Assembly (NCBI RefSeq): GCF_001877035.1
Contig: NZ_CP015756.1
Span: forward strand, 3,773,001-3,837,000
Direction of reading: 5' to 3'
Source of the DNA: Clostridium estertheticum subsp. estertheticum
GTDB lineage: Bacteria; Bacillota; Clostridia; Clostridiales; Clostridiaceae
Length of the DNA stretch: 64,000 bases
Shown here: positions 19,006 through 28,141 of the stretch, piece after piece
Position numbering within the stretch: the first letter of the stretch is position 1
Layout of the letters: each line of letters opens with the position of its first letter
Notes under the pieces: generated by a model
Told to the model about the DNA's origin: nothing
Seen by the model: only the letters and a program-made list of their open reading frames with translations
Database searches by the model: none
Made by a program: the position numbers and the translations under genes

Positions 19006-20379
19006 CTATCCAATTAAAATTTTACCTTCCGGATATTTTATAGTTCCAGATTTACCGCTTCTTCTTTTAGCTAATGCGAGTATTATAGTAAGCGGTCCCA
19101 CTCTTCCAGCATACATGGTAAGCGTTATTATTATCTTCCCGACTATTGTTAGTTTTGTAGTTAATCCAAGGGTTAATCCAACTGTAGCAAATGCTGAAGT
19201 GGCCTCATATAAAAAATATTCAAAAGGAATATTGGATGGCTCCGTAATTGATAACACCATTGTAACTGCTATTACAATTCCCAGTCCAAGAACAGTTATT
19301 ACTAAGGATTTGTACACAACTTCTTTATTTATACGTCTCTTAAGTATTTCAGTATCTTCACGTCCACGAACTACAGATACTACCGTCATAAAAAGCACAA
19401 TTGCAGTAGTCGTTTTTATTCCACCAGCCGTTGAACCAGGAGACCCACCGATAAACATTAATATTATCGTTAGAAAATTTCCTGCACTAGTCATCTTGTC
19501 TAATGGAATAGAATTAAACCCAGCTGTTCTAGGTGATACTGATGCAAATATTGAAGATAAAATTTTACCCTTCAAAGACATTCCTTTCATAGTGCCCGGA
19601 TTATTCATTTCAAAAATGAACATGAGAATTGCACCGGAGACAATTAGCACTATTGTTGAATAAATAACTACTTTAGAATGAAGTGATAACCTTTTGTTTC
19701 CCTTAGAATTATAAATTTCTACCCAAACATAAAACCCTAATCCACCTACTGCAATTAATGCTGAAATTGTAAGTATTATTACAGAATTATTAGCATAAGC
19801 AGTAACACTTTTAAAATTCCCCATCAAATCAAACCCAGCATTGCAAAATGCAGAAACCGCATGAAATACACTATAATAAATCCCCTTGACAATTCCAAAT
19901 TCAGGAATGAATTGTGTTGCAAATAGCACGGCTCCTACTCCTTCAATTGAGAATGTAAATATCAATACATATTTGATCATTTTTACTAACCCCTGTAATG
20001 AATTTACATTCATAGCTTCCTGCATTACTAGCCTTTCCTTTAATGTTATTCTCCTTCCCAAAAAGAAAAAAGCTAAAGTTGCAACCGACATAAATCCAAG
20101 TCCGCCGGTTTCTATTAAGAGCATTATTACAGTTTTCCCAAAATAAGTCCAATATGTTCCCGTATCTAGGGTTATAAGACCTGTAACACACACAGCAGAT
20201 GTAGAAGTGAATATACAATCTATAAATGGTGTAATTTCACCACTTTGAGACGATATCGGCAAGCTAAGTAGTATCGCACCTACAAGTATTACTATAGCGA
20301 AACCTAATGAAAGTATCTGAACTGGAGTATATTTTTTTTTATTTTTTAAATTTTTAAGATCTAATTCCAAATTAGCCAC
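19006..20379 (-). CDS. Potassium uptake membrane subunit (KtrB/TrkH family)
   Basis: 457 residues, strongly hydrophobic, with the four-fold M1-P-M2 pore repeat of Trk/Ktr/HKT proteins. Selectivity-filter regions are visible: TSTSAVCVTGL, HAVSAFCNAGFD, GGSPGSTAGGIKTTT (third pore loop and following helix) and TSAFATVGLTLGLT. The cytoplasmic N-terminus is short and basic. The start is a GTG with AAAGG upstream. It takes up potassium (possibly with sodium) with the RCK subunit encoded immediately downstream. There is no cyclic-di-AMP riboswitch that I can see in the 130 bases upstream. Confidence 0.95.
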   Translation of the reverse strand: MANLELDLKNLKNKKKYTPVQILSLGFAIVILVGAILLSLPISSQSGEITPFIDCIFTSTSAVCVTGLITLDTGTYWTYFGKTVIMLLIETGGLGFMSVATLAFFFLGRRITLKERLVMQEAMNVNSLQGLVKMIKYVLIFTFSIEGVGAVLFATQFIPEFGIVKGIYYSVFHAVSAFCNAGFDLMGNFKSVTAYANNSVIILTISALIAVGGLGFYVWVEIYNSKGNKRLSLHSKVVIYSTIVLIVSGAILMFIFEMNNPGTMKGMSLKGKILSSIFASVSPRTAGFNSIPLDKMTSAGNFLTIILMFIGGSPGSTAGGIKTTTAIVLFMTVVSVVRGREDTEILKRRINKEVVYKSLVITVLGLGIVIAVTMVLSITEPSNIPFEYFLYEATSAFATVGLTLGLTTKLTIVGKIIITLTMYAGRVGPLTIILALAKRRSGKSGTIKYPEGKILIG

Positions 20380-20465
20380 CTCTACACCTTTAATTATTCA
20401 AAATAGTATTTTTTATAATTACATTTCATTAATTATAGCACTTAACATATTTTTGTCAAAATACA

Positions 20466-20500
20466 ATAAAAAATGCAGCCATAAGGCTACATTTTCAGAT
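20466..20500 (-). terminator. Intrinsic terminator of the infC-rpmI-rplT operon
   Basis: AATGTAGCC and GGCTGCATT pair around TTAT on the minus strand and are followed by TTTTATTG. Confidence 0.93.
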
Positions 20501-20508
20501 AAATAATT

Positions 20509-20868
20509 TTAAAGTTTTAATTGTTTTTTTGCAACTTCTACTAATTCAGCAAAAGCTTTTGGATCATTTATAGCAATTTCAGAAAGCATTTTTCTGTTAA
20601 TATCTATGCCTGCAAGTTTCATACCATTCATAAATCTTGAATATGAAAGATCGCTTAATCTTGTAGCAGCATTTATTCTAGCTATCCAAAGTGTTCTAAA
20701 ATCTCTTTTCTTTCTCTTTCTACCTATATATCCGTTTCTTAAACCTCTCATTACTGCTTCATTTGCTGTTTTAAATAACTTACTTCTTCCACCGTAGTAG
20801 CCTTTAGCGAGTTTTAATACTTTCTTATGGTTTTTACGAGAGTTAACTGCTCGTTTAATTCTTGCCAT
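20509..20868 (-). CDS. rplT: 50S ribosomal protein L20
   Basis: 119 residues, full length. It starts [20 protein letters not shown], with the basic N-terminal helix and the [10 protein letters not shown] and [14 protein letters not shown] motifs of L20. It binds 23S rRNA early in large-subunit assembly and also represses its own operon by binding the leader. Third gene of infC-rpmI-rplT, 26 bases after rpmI, with a terminator after it. Confidence 0.99.
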   Translation of the reverse strand: MARIKRAVNSRKNHKKVLKLAKGYYGGRSKLFKTANEAVMRGLRNGYIGRKRKKRDFRTLWIARINAATRLSDLSYSRFMNGMKLAGIDINRKMLSEIAINDPKAFAELVEVAKKQLKL

Positions 20869-20894
20869 TTAATATACCTCCTAATCACCATTTT

Positions 20895-21092
20895 TTATAA
20901 GTATGGTAATAATTTTCTCATGTTTTTTATTTGAGTTGTTGAAACATATGCTGTTTTTCTAAGATTTCTTTTTCTTTTAGGACTCTTTTTTGTTAATATA
21001 TGACTTGTAAAAGCCTTTGCTCTTTTTAGCTTTCCTGACCCTGTCTTCTTAAATCTTTTTGCTGCGCCTCTATGTGTTTTCATTTTAGGCAT
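20895..21092 (-). CDS. rpmI: 50S ribosomal protein L35
   Basis: 65 residues matching L35 throughout: [20 protein letters not shown], then the lysine-rich [21 protein letters not shown] and the closing [10 protein letters not shown] component of the large ribosomal subunit. It lies 19 bases after infC and before rplT in the standard order. Confidence 0.99.
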   Translation of the reverse strand: MPKMKTHRGAAKRFKKTGSGKLKRAKAFTSHILTKKSPKRKRNLRKTAYVSTTQIKNMRKLLPYL

Positions 21093-21111
21093 GTAAAATT
21101 CCTCCTCTCGG

Positions 21112-21630
21112 TTATGCTTTTTTGGGAGCTAAAATCATTATCATATTTCTTCCCTCTTGTCTCGCTGGTTTTTCAACAATATAAACATCACCGATTTTTT
21201 CTACAAAAGATCTTAATATCTTATGCCCCGCTTTTGAATTTTCAATTTCTCTTCCTCTAAATCTTACAGTTATCTTTACTTTGTCTTCATCTAATAAGAA
21301 CTTTTTAGCATTGCTAGCCTTAATAGAAATATCATGGTCTTGTATTGTTGCACTCAATCGTATTTCTTTAAGAGTTACAACCTTTTGTTTCTTTTTAGCT
21401 TCTTTTTCTTTCTTTTGTTTTTCATATTCAAACTTACCAATATCCATTATTCTACATACTGGTGGTTTTGCAGTTGGTGACATCATAACAAGGTCTAAAT
21501 CACTATCTTCTGCAAGCTTTATTGCATCCCTAGTATCTAAAATGCCAAGTGCAGAACCATCTGCTGCAATAACTCTTATCTCTTTATCTCTTATTTCTTC
21601 ATTCATCATAAAATTTTTGTTTTTACTAAT
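21112..21630 (-). CDS. infC: Translation initiation factor IF-3 (probable AUU start)
   Basis: 172 residues from an ATT codon at 21630. The frame opens further to a GTG at 21639, but that GTG overlaps the last base of the AGGAGG site (21644-21639) and so cannot serve well. The ATT lies 8 bases after it and gives [20 protein letters not shown], which lines up with Bacillus IF-3 (MSKDFIINEQIR...), also started at AUU. The N domain (to about 75) is joined by the lysine-rich linker [11 protein letters not shown] to the C domain ([12 protein letters not shown]-like end). IF-3 checks the start codon, and a rare AUU start lets it regulate itself. Confidence 0.97.
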   Translation of the reverse strand: MSKNKNFMMNEEIRDKEIRVIAADGSALGILDTRDAIKLAEDSDLDLVMMSPTAKPPVCRIMDIGKFEYEKQKKEKEAKKKQKVVTLKEIRLSATIQDHDISIKASNAKKFLLDEDKVKITVRFRGREIENSKAGHKILRSFVEKIGDVYIVEKPARQEGRNMIMILAPKKA

Positions 21631-21680
21631 AATTTTCACCTCCTAGGTGTACTTGCTTAAATTTTTTATATTATTCAATA

Positions 21681-21790
21681 ATAAAAAGGACGACACGAAT
21701 GCCGTCCTTAATAGTAACAATTTAAATTACTAATTAACCTAACTAGCTATGCTGTAAGGTGAGAAACGGCTGTTTCTTCTTGTTAAAATA
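21681..21790 (-). promoter_or_regulatory. L20-type leader with attenuator before infC
   Basis: On the minus strand, a GGACGG...CGTCC hairpin (21708-21687) followed by TTTTTATTATT forms a terminator 45 bases before infC. Upstream are a gaaacagccgtttc hairpin and the segment ccttacagcatagctag. The position and the operon order match the L20 leader of Firmicutes, where excess L20 favours termination. The terminator is plain; the assignment to the family rests on context. Confidence 0.7.
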
Positions 21791-21972
21791 ATTCTATTAT
21801 ATAAAATATTACTTCAAAATATTTATTTATATTTCATTCACAACAATTTATACTTTACTATAATATTGTTTAATTGTCAACTATAATTTATCTATCATTG
21901 AATTGTTTATACTGATATGGTTTAATTGTTTCACACATATACAACCTTTTTTACTATAATATCATAATTACC

Positions 21973-22872
21973 TCATACTAACACTCCATTTTTTATCTTC
22001 TCACATTCACTACACGTATCACAATAATAAACTTTGTCTGTAAAAACTTTGCTTATTGTTTCAATTAACTCCTTATTTTTACAATGCTGGACGCAGTGTA
22101 TAATCACCTTTTTAGGAGCACTAGATATCATGGTGCTAATTATAAGTTCTTCTTGATTTTTTATTGAATCAAATTTAACATCTGGTAACTCACCCATCAT
22201 ACTTTCTACTAAATTATTACCTTCTTTATCTCTTAAATAATAATTGCCATCTTTTTCAATTAGGATATTAACTTCATCTACCTTGCTCTCTTGAATATCA
22301 ACGAAGTATTTAAGAAGTTTTATAAACTCATTATATTCTTTTTCCACCATATAATCCTCTACAACTTTGTCAACTATACTCTCTAGATCCGCATTTAGCT
22401 CTTTTGACCTGAATGTTAAAAATCCACTTATATTAATTTCATTATTTTCCTCTATACATCTTGTTATTTTATCAATAATAACATTTTTTCTATTTATACA
22501 ATATACCATATTAGGACCAGATATTTCACCCTCATTAAACAATGCTTTTTGTATCCGAGGTTTAACTTGTTTTATTTCATCATTTTGTAGAAAGAAATAT
22601 GTTTCAGTAAGGAAATCATTTATTCCTTTTTTGCAAAACTCTATTGTTACTATTTTATATAACATATTTGCAACATTCAAATTAAATGCTTTGATACTAC
22701 TATCACATATATTGTTATCACTACAAAAGAACTTAATAAAATGCATATCTTCTACTATGCTTTCAGATACACCTAAAATTGTTTTTTTATATTCAAAACA
22801 TTTTTTTATCGCATTTATCTCGTCAATAATGTATTCCATACTCCTATTATATACAACGGTTAATAAAAGCAT
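21973..22872 (-). CDS. ytxC: Putative sporulation protein YtxC
   Basis: 299 residues from the ATG at 22872 (GGGAG site); a longer frame to 22959 has no ribosome binding site. The protein has the features of the YtxC family: an N-terminal MLLLTVVYNRSMEYIIDEIN, a central long helical part with KEYNEFIKLLKYFVDIQE, and the C-terminal ISTMISSAPKKVIIHCVQHC. A cysteine-rich tail (YYCDTCSECEK) could bind metal. The role in spore formation is known only by association. The gene lies upstream of infC on the same strand, as in many clostridia. Confidence 0.85.
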   Translation of the reverse strand: MLLLTVVYNRSMEYIIDEINAIKKCFEYKKTILGVSESIVEDMHFIKFFCSDNNICDSSIKAFNLNVANMLYKIVTIEFCKKGINDFLTETYFFLQNDEIKQVKPRIQKALFNEGEISGPNMVYCINRKNVIIDKITRCIEENNEINISGFLTFRSKELNADLESIVDKVVEDYMVEKEYNEFIKLLKYFVDIQESKVDEVNILIEKDGNYYLRDKEGNNLVESMMGELPDVKFDSIKNQEELIISTMISSAPKKVIIHCVQHCKNKELIETISKVFTDKVYYCDTCSECEKIKNGVLV

Positions 22873-23021
22873 TTCGCACACTCCCTTCTTATTACGGTAG
22901 TATGTGTGTAATATTAATGTATATGCAAAATAAATTAAACAATTATCGACATATTGCAATTCATAATAACTTTGTGTTATAAAATATATATAATAAAATA
23001 TATATTAAATAGGGGTTCACA

Positions 23022-23717
23022 ATGAAAAATATTATTGTAGATTTTAGAATTCATAATGATGAAAAAAAATGTTTAATTTCTAAAGGATATAACTTGCTTA
23101 TTTGCCCTCCGAATAATCTTTTATATGATGCTGTATGTGGTCACCCCGATATGCTTTTACATATTTGTGGAAATGCTATTGTAGTACATAAAGATATGAA
23201 TAGTAACTTTATAGAAACCCTAGTTTTACAAAATTACAAGGTTTGTAAATCAAAATCAGCTTTAAAAACAAATTATCCTTATAATATATGTCTAAATTCA
23301 TTAAGCATACGTAATCTTTTTGTTCACTCCATTAATTTTACTGACGAGAATCTTTTATTGGTTTCAAAAGATAAAAAATTAGTGAATGTAAAACAAGGTT
23401 ATACAAAATGTTCTACTTGTATTGTAAATGATCATGCAATTATAACTAGCGATGTTACTATTGCCAAAGCTCTAAACATTGAAAAGATAGATGTATTATT
23501 AATTCCTCCTGGCGATATTCTTCTTCCAGGGCTTAATTACGGTTTTATCGGCGGCGCAACAGGTCTTATCGAAGATAATGTTTTAGCTTTTTATGGTCAC
23601 TTAGATTATTATTTATACGGAAAAGAGGTCTTAGCTTTTTTAAACAAACACAAGGTAGAACCTGTGTTTTTAAGAGATGGCAAGCTTGTTGATCGTGGCA
23701 GCATTTTTAGGATTTAA
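23022..23717 (+). CDS. Conserved protein, DUF6873 / GME-fold-like
   Basis: 231 residues, soluble, with no signal peptide. Motifs include HICGNAIVVHKDM near residue 47, TKCSTCIVNDHAIITSD (about 125-145), LLIPPGDILLPGLNYGFIGGATG and a final FLRDGKLVDRGS. The repeated pattern of short strands and the GFIGGATG loop recall the five-blade amidinotransferase (GME) fold, and similar clostridial proteins are labelled DUF6873. I cannot assign a reaction; the cysteine pair in TKCSTC is a possible active-site or metal feature. It is divergent from ytxC and converges with lepB across a repeat-A element. Confidence 0.7.
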   Translation: MKNIIVDFRIHNDEKKCLISKGYNLLICPPNNLLYDAVCGHPDMLLHICGNAIVVHKDMNSNFIETLVLQNYKVCKSKSALKTNYPYNICLNSLSIRNLFVHSINFTDENLLLVSKDKKLVNVKQGYTKCSTCIVNDHAIITSDVTIAKALNIEKIDVLLIPPGDILLPGLNYGFIGGATGLIEDNVLAFYGHLDYYLYGKEVLAFLNKHKVEPVFLRDGKLVDRGSIFRI

Positions 23718-23805
23718 TAAAAAATAAAAGTGCATCCGTAAGAACTTTCTCCTGCACTGCTCCAAATATGAGATTAAAACGCGAACTAAATGTTTCCTAG
23801 TTGGA

Positions 23806-23895
23806 TGCTAAAACAAAAAGTATATATTGTTCTAAGGCTTTCACTTCGCTAAGTAGTTCAAATGCCTTTTACACAATATATACTTTTGTTAACAT
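23806..23895 (-). repeat. Palindromic repeat family A, copy 1 (internally deleted)
   Basis: On the minus strand it starts atgttaacaaaagtatatat and gcatttgaac, and ends gcgaagtgaaagcc then caatatatactttttgtt. Both ends match copies at 49646 and 60010; the central 100 bases of the long copies are missing. A separate pair, gcatcc/ggatgc, flanks it at 23733 and 23803. Confidence 0.75.
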
Positions 23896-23992
23896 CCTAT
23901 AAGAAAATTATTTATCATAGTCAATCTAGTATTCCATATTATTGTTTTGAGATTCTTCAAGAAAAAATAAGGAATAACATGTTACAGCAATC

Positions 23993-24532
23993 CTAATGAT
24001 TAAGAGCATCATTGCCTATTACAAATTTCCCAAATCTCTTAAATGGGTATGTAATAAACTGTGCTTTCCCTTTTATATCCTTCCCATCTATATATGGATT
24101 CTGCCATTTTCTAGCATCCAATGAACTTGCTCTATTATCACCGAAAAACAAATATTTATTTTCTGGAACTTTAAATTTTATATCTAAATCTTCCTTATTT
24201 ACTACATACGGCTCAGCAATTTCACTTCCATTTATAAATACACGCCCTTTATCTTTCACAACAACCTCATCTCCAGGAAGTCCTATTAATCTCTTTATCA
24301 TTACTTCTTTTAGTTCATCAGATTTGAAAACTATTATATCTCCACTTTTCAATTTCGCTTTATTATAAACTTTTGTAACAAGAATTCTATCTCCTACCTT
24401 TATAGTTGGATACATTGATCCCGATGGAACCTTAACTTGGAAAAATAGTAGGTTATTTATTAAAACCACCAAAATTATTACTGCAAGTATTGGTAATAGC
24501 CACTCTTTGATAATATTTTTTAAACTCTTCAT
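23993..24532 (-). CDS. lepB: Signal peptidase I
   Basis: 179 residues. One N-terminal membrane anchor (about 12-31), then box B VPSGSMYPTI with the catalytic serine (residue 39), box D VMIKRLIGLPGDEV with the general-base lysine (about 80), and box E YLFFGDNRASSLDARKW. It cleaves Sec and Tat signal peptides on the outer face of the membrane. Typical length for a Gram-positive type I peptidase. It follows the small membrane-protein gene by 22 bases and so probably belongs to the ECF sigma operon. Confidence 0.97.
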   Translation of the reverse strand: MKSLKNIIKEWLLPILAVIILVVLINNLLFFQVKVPSGSMYPTIKVGDRILVTKVYNKAKLKSGDIIVFKSDELKEVMIKRLIGLPGDEVVVKDKGRVFINGSEIAEPYVVNKEDLDIKFKVPENKYLFFGDNRASSLDARKWQNPYIDGKDIKGKAQFITYPFKRFGKFVIGNDALNH

Positions 24533-24554
24533 TAATTTAACCCCCTTGTAAATA

Positions 24555-24803
24555 TTAGTTTGTAATAATTGGAGTGAAAACAGTCATATATATGTATAAC
24601 AAAATCCATAATTGAATCGCTAATTTAAAAATCTTTTCAGGAATCCAAGAAAGACGAGATAAATAACAAAAGCTGCCTTGATATGAATTATAACAAAGTT
24701 TTTGATATATTCTTTCTTTTGTTCCCTCTGGTGGATCAATTTCTACATCTATTGATTTAAACATTTTTTTAAAAATTTCATCCTCTTTTATCATATAATT
24801 CAT
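24555..24803 (-). CDS. Small membrane protein after the ECF sigma gene (possible anti-sigma)
   Basis: 82 residues with one hydrophobic segment near the C-terminus (about 59-78, KLAIQLWILLYIYMTVF). The N-terminal half is charged and cytoplasmic in prediction, with no histidine/cysteine zinc motif of the ZAS anti-sigma type. Its start overlaps the end of the sigma gene by 26 bases, the coupling typical of sigma/anti-sigma pairs. No recognised family. It could be a minimal anti-sigma factor; this rests on position and topology only. Confidence 0.65.
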   Translation of the reverse strand: MNYMIKEDEIFKKMFKSIDVEIDPPEGTKERIYQKLCYNSYQGSFCYLSRLSWIPEKIFKLAIQLWILLYIYMTVFTPIITN

Positions 24804-25329
24804 CCCCTTCTATCATGTTATATTCTTTTTTAAAACTGATTTTCGCTCTTTGTAATATGCCATCAATAGATTTTGGAGTTTTGCATAAGTATTTTGAAAT
24901 ATCTTTTACACTATAGTCATCTATATATTTGAGAATAAGAACATACTTATAAATAGGCTTTAATTTATTTAAGGTTTCTAAAATCACCTTTCTAGTTTCC
25001 AAATTGATAACCATAAATTCAACATCTTGGTTATCTACTAGATAATTCAGTTCTTCTGCATAATTAGGCCCCTCCTTCCTAATATTATCTCTATAATAAT
25101 TCATTATTTTATTTTTTGCTATTCCACAAAGCCAAGTTTTATATGAACTTGTAGCTTTGTAGTTTATAAGTCCTTTCATAGCACTGATAAATGTCTCTTG
25201 AACTATATCTTCAGTAGCCTCTCTATTTGCTGCTAGTCTTAAAAATACAAAAGAATAAACATAATTAAAATTTTTTTCATATATTTCCTTAAAATTTTCT
25301 TTATTCATTTTAAAAATATTTTTTATCAT
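24778..25329 (-). CDS. ECF-type RNA polymerase sigma factor
   Basis: 183 residues from the ATG at 25329, five bases after TAGGTGG; a GTG at 25338 is less well placed. Region 2 (about 10-80) is seen in YSFVFLRLAANREATEDIVQETFISAM, and region 4 (about 120-175) in LNKLKPIYKYVLILKYIDDYSVKDISKYL with a helix-turn-helix end. Regions 1.1 and 3 are missing, as in ECF sigma factors. It probably drives the operon with the small membrane protein and lepB, linking secretion capacity to an envelope signal, which is inference. Confidence 0.92.
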   Translation of the reverse strand: MIKNIFKMNKENFKEIYEKNFNYVYSFVFLRLAANREATEDIVQETFISAMKGLINYKATSSYKTWLCGIAKNKIMNYYRDNIRKEGPNYAEELNYLVDNQDVEFMVINLETRKVILETLNKLKPIYKYVLILKYIDDYSVKDISKYLCKTPKSIDGILQRAKISFKKEYNMIEGDELYDKRG

Positions 25330-25499
25330 TTTTTCCACCTAACTACTTCTAATCCTAAAGTATATTTTCTATAACTATTCTTAATTTACCATATCTTCAA
25401 GTCCTTTCATATATTTAGTAACATAAAAATAGGAAATCCCCCGAAAAAGATTAAAAATATAATAAAAAATCTACAATACTTTCACATTCTATTTTATAC

Positions 25500-25552
25500 A
25501 ATAAAAAAAATAGCCTATATACTGAAATATCAGTATATAGACTACTTTTTAA
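25500..25552 (-). terminator. Terminator of the tRNA cluster
   Basis: tagtctatatactga and tcagtatataggcta pair on the minus strand, followed by TTTTTTTT. Confidence 0.93.
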
Positions 25553-25557
25553 TATTT

Positions 25558-25632
25558 TGGAGGCGCCACCCGGATTTGAACCGGGGAATAAAGGTTTTGC
25601 AGACCTTGACCTTACCGCTTGGCTATAGCGCC
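25558..25632 (-). tRNA. tRNA-Cys (GCA)
   Basis: Acceptor arms GGCGCTA and TGGCGCC, TPsiC arm GGTTCAAATCC, anticodon GCA in CTGCAAA, CCA encoded. Confidence 0.98.
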
Positions 25633-25655
25633 ATTTTATGAGATCCTTAAATAAT

Positions 25656-25730
25656 TGGAGCGGAAGACGAGATTCGAACTCGCGACGTCCACCTTGGCAA
25701 GGTGGCACTCTACCACTGAGCTACTTCCGC
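25656..25730 (-). tRNA. tRNA-Gly (GCC)
   Basis: Acceptor GCGGAAG and CTTCCGC, anticodon GCC in TTGCCAA, TPsiC loop GTTCGAATC, CCA encoded. Confidence 0.98.
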
Positions 25731-25735
25731 AACAC

Positions 25736-25811
<76 letters not shown>

Positions 25812-25842
25812 ATAATGCTTTTTAAAATTTATTAAATTTTAA

Positions 25843-25919
25843 TGGCGACTCAAAAGGGACTCGGACCCTCGACCTCCGCCGTGACAGGGCGGCACTCTAA
25901 CCAACTGAGCTATTGAGCC
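25843..25919 (-). tRNA. tRNA-Asp (GTC)
   Basis: Acceptor GGCTCAA and TTGAGTC, anticodon GTC in CTGTCAC, CCA encoded. Confidence 0.97.
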
Positions 25920-25924
25920 ATATG

Positions 25925-26000
25925 TGGTGGGAACAATAGGGTTCGAACCTATGACCCTCTGCTTGTAAGGCAGATGCTCTCCCAGCTGAGCTATGCTCCC
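25925..26000 (-). tRNA. tRNA-Val (TAC)
   Basis: Acceptor GGGAGCA and TGTTCCC, anticodon TAC in CTTACAA, TPsiC loop GTTCGAACC, CCA encoded. First gene of the cluster. Confidence 0.98.
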
Positions 26001-26023
26001 ACATGTATTAATGCAACTATTGT

Positions 26024-26052
26024 ATTGTATATCATTTCATAAAACTTGTCAA
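26024..26052 (-). promoter_or_regulatory. Promoter of the tRNA cluster
   Basis: TTGACA (26052-26047) and TACAAT (26029-26024) on the minus strand, 17 bases apart, about 20 bases before tRNA-Val. Confidence 0.85.
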
Positions 26053-26182
26053 CACTTTTATGTGTTAATTGTTTTATATACTTGATTACTTGCAACTTCG
26101 TCGATCATTACTTTACTATATTATAAAATTTCCTTGGAACTGTCAACCCCAAATATAGTCTCTATCTAGGATTATATCAATT

Positions 26183-26226
26183 AAAATCGTAGATAATTGA
26201 ATTATCTCCAGTTATCTACGATTTTC
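26183..26226 (-). terminator. Terminator-like hairpin after hslO
   Basis: aaaatcgtagataa and ttatctacgatttt form a perfect 14-base-pair stem. The T run is short (TTTTAATT), so termination may be moderate. Confidence 0.75.
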
Positions 26227-26268
26227 AATATATTTTCCTATATCACCATTTAAAAACATAATTATTAT

Positions 26269-27150
26269 TTAAGATTTAGCCTCTTTAAGTAATTTCCCAA
26301 TATCCTCATGATTAAACTCATAATTTTTGTTACAAAAATGACATTTAAGCTCTTCTGTTTTATCATCGTTATATATTTCTTCTAAATCCTTTTTGCCTAT
26401 GCTTATTAATGCCCTCTCAACTCTTTCTCTAGAACAATCACATTTATACATCGGCTTAACCTCTTCATGTATTTTTAATTCCATATCTTCAAAAATAAAT
26501 TCCAAAATTTCGCAAATGCTCATACCTTTTGCTATAAAATCAGTTATAGATGGGATTTCTTCAAGTCTATATGTTATCATATCAGCCAAAAATTCGTCGG
26601 CATCAGGCATCATTTGAATTATAAACCCTCCTGCAGCTTTAATGCTCATATCTGTGTCAACTAAAACACCTAGTCCAACAGCAGAGGGTGTTTGCTCTGA
26701 AACAGTAAAGTAATATGCTAAATCATCTCCAATTTCGCCTGTGCGTATTGGTACTTGACCTATGTATGGTTCCTTTAACCCCATATCTCTTATAACTCTT
26801 AAATAACCATCTTTACCCACTGCGCCACCTACGTCAAGTTTTCCTAGAGTGTTTGCAGGTAAATCCACATTCGGATTTCCTATGTACCCTTTTACACTTG
26901 AATCAGCATGGGCTGTTACGACTACTCCCTTCGCCTGGCCACCTCCATCAATTTGGAGTGTTAAACTGTCTTTCTCAGACTTTAGAAGTGTGCCCATAAG
27001 TGTACCCGCTGTTAGCATTCTACCAAACGCAGCGGCTGCTGTAGGAGCACATTGATGCATGGTCACTCCCTCATTTACTAATTCCGTAGTTATTGCTGCA
27101 ACTATTCTAACTTGACCTTCCTTTGCAGTAGCTCTAACTAAATTATCCAT
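26269..27150 (-). CDS. hslO: Redox-regulated chaperone Hsp33
   Basis: 293 residues of the usual Hsp33 length. The N-terminal core starts [16 protein letters not shown] and contains the [19 protein letters not shown] and GYIGNP motifs. The C-terminal zinc switch has the diagnostic CxC...CxxC arrangement ([12 protein letters not shown] and [10 protein letters not shown]). Oxidation releases zinc and activates the chaperone in the cytoplasm. GGGAGG lies before the ATG. The gene follows a methyltransferase gene by 19 bases and probably shares its transcript. Confidence 0.97.
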   Translation of the reverse strand: MDNLVRATAKEGQVRIVAAITTELVNEGVTMHQCAPTAAAAFGRMLTAGTLMGTLLKSEKDSLTLQIDGGGQAKGVVVTAHADSSVKGYIGNPNVDLPANTLGKLDVGGAVGKDGYLRVIRDMGLKEPYIGQVPIRTGEIGDDLAYYFTVSEQTPSAVGLGVLVDTDMSIKAAGGFIIQMMPDADEFLADMITYRLEEIPSITDFIAKGMSICEILEFIFEDMELKIHEEVKPMYKCDCSRERVERALISIGKKDLEEIYNDDKTEELKCHFCNKNYEFNHEDIGKLLKEAKS

Positions 27151-27169
27151 ATACTAGCCTCCCATAAAA

Positions 27170-27907
27170 TCATTTTTTTAGTACATAACATATTCTTTCT
27201 GTTTTATCATTTACTACTTTATCTTCATAACTATCCATTTTCTTAATTATTTTAAACCCAATTTCTTTTATAAGGGTTTCCACATATTCTTCTTTATAAG
27301 CCCTCTCTAAGTGCGTCTCATCAAACCGTCTATATACTTGTCCTTCTTTAGCAAAAAAGGTTAAATTCATTTCCACTATATCATTTTCTAAATAATTTTC
27401 CCAAATATAGACTACATCATCACTATCGTAATTATAAATATTATTGCCGAGCACCGTAGTCAGCTTATAATAAGAATTAAGATCAAAAATAAATAACCCA
27501 TCATTTTGTAATAAATTATAAACTCCTGATAAATATTTTTTAAAATTTTCTTCTTCTAATATGTAATTGCTAGAATCTAAACAACAAGTTATAAGATTAA
27601 ACTTATTATTTAAATTAAGTAAACAAATATTTTGACATACAAATTTTGCCTTTATGAGTTCTTCCCTCATTTTTTTCTCTGCTTGGCTTAACATATCACT
27701 AGATAAATCAACTGCCCATATATTTTTAAATGAATTTGCAATTTCTATAGTAAGATTTCCTGTACCACAGGCTAAATCTAAATAACTCTCCATATTTAGG
27801 TCATATTCTTTGCAAATACATAATATGTTAGTTGCCCATTTTTTATAATCAATATCAGCATTGATTAATTCATCATATATGCGAGCAAACTCTTTATAAC
27901 AGTCCAT
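27170..27907 (-). CDS. Class I SAM-dependent methyltransferase
   Basis: 245 residues. The SAM-binding motif I is LDLACGTGNLTIEIA (about residue 42), followed by the acidic VDLSSDML of motif II and CCLDSSNYILEE (motif IV region). It resembles the small-molecule methyltransferases with an N-terminal FARIYDELINADIDYKKWA, found widely in clostridia. The substrate is unknown. The AAGGAG site is 10 bases from the ATG. It is first in a likely two-gene unit with hslO. Repeat C2 lies in its upstream region. Confidence 0.9.
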   Translation of the reverse strand: MDCYKEFARIYDELINADIDYKKWATNILCICKEYDLNMESYLDLACGTGNLTIEIANSFKNIWAVDLSSDMLSQAEKKMREELIKAKFVCQNICLLNLNNKFNLITCCLDSSNYILEEENFKKYLSGVYNLLQNDGLFIFDLNSYYKLTTVLGNNIYNYDSDDVVYIWENYLENDIVEMNLTFFAKEGQVYRRFDETHLERAYKEEYVETLIKEIGFKIIKKMDSYEDKVVNDKTERICYVLKK

Positions 27908-27941
27908 ATTAACATTTCTCCTTTTCCAAAAACTTCTTCTT

Positions 27942-28077
27942 TAAATCATCTCCTGCGGAGCTGCATATTAACGACTTCAGAAGGAGATTTATACTCCCAC
28001 TGAAGTTTTATTCCGCTAAGGTAGTTAATTCCACTTATTAAAATGGGAAACTTTCCTTCTGAAATGTCGTTAAAACT
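27942..28077 (+). repeat. Palindromic repeat family C, copy 2
   Basis: It starts ttaaatcatctcctgcggag, continues ctgcatattaacgacttcag, and ends ccttctgaaatgtcgttaaa, matching copy 1 (10681-10778, opposite strand) at both ends but with a different and longer middle. The outer arms (taacgacttcagaagga and tccttctgaaatgtcgtta) pair. Confidence 0.75.
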
Positions 28078-28141
28078 ATATTGGTATATAATATACTACC
28101 CTATACACCAAATATTGTCCAAAGTATTTTATTAAATATCT

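Noticed and set aside
19943-20218. 91-codon frame inside the potassium transporter gene
   Set aside because: It is a same-strand, other-frame shadow of a well-supported gene with no start signals of its own.
20380-20465. Cyclic-di-AMP (ydaO) riboswitch before the potassium uptake genes
   Set aside because: The gap is too short and has none of the conserved motifs.
25451-25708. 85-codon open frame on the minus strand
   Set aside because: It runs through the tRNA-Cys and tRNA-Gly genes and their terminator; the tRNA structures explain the sequence.
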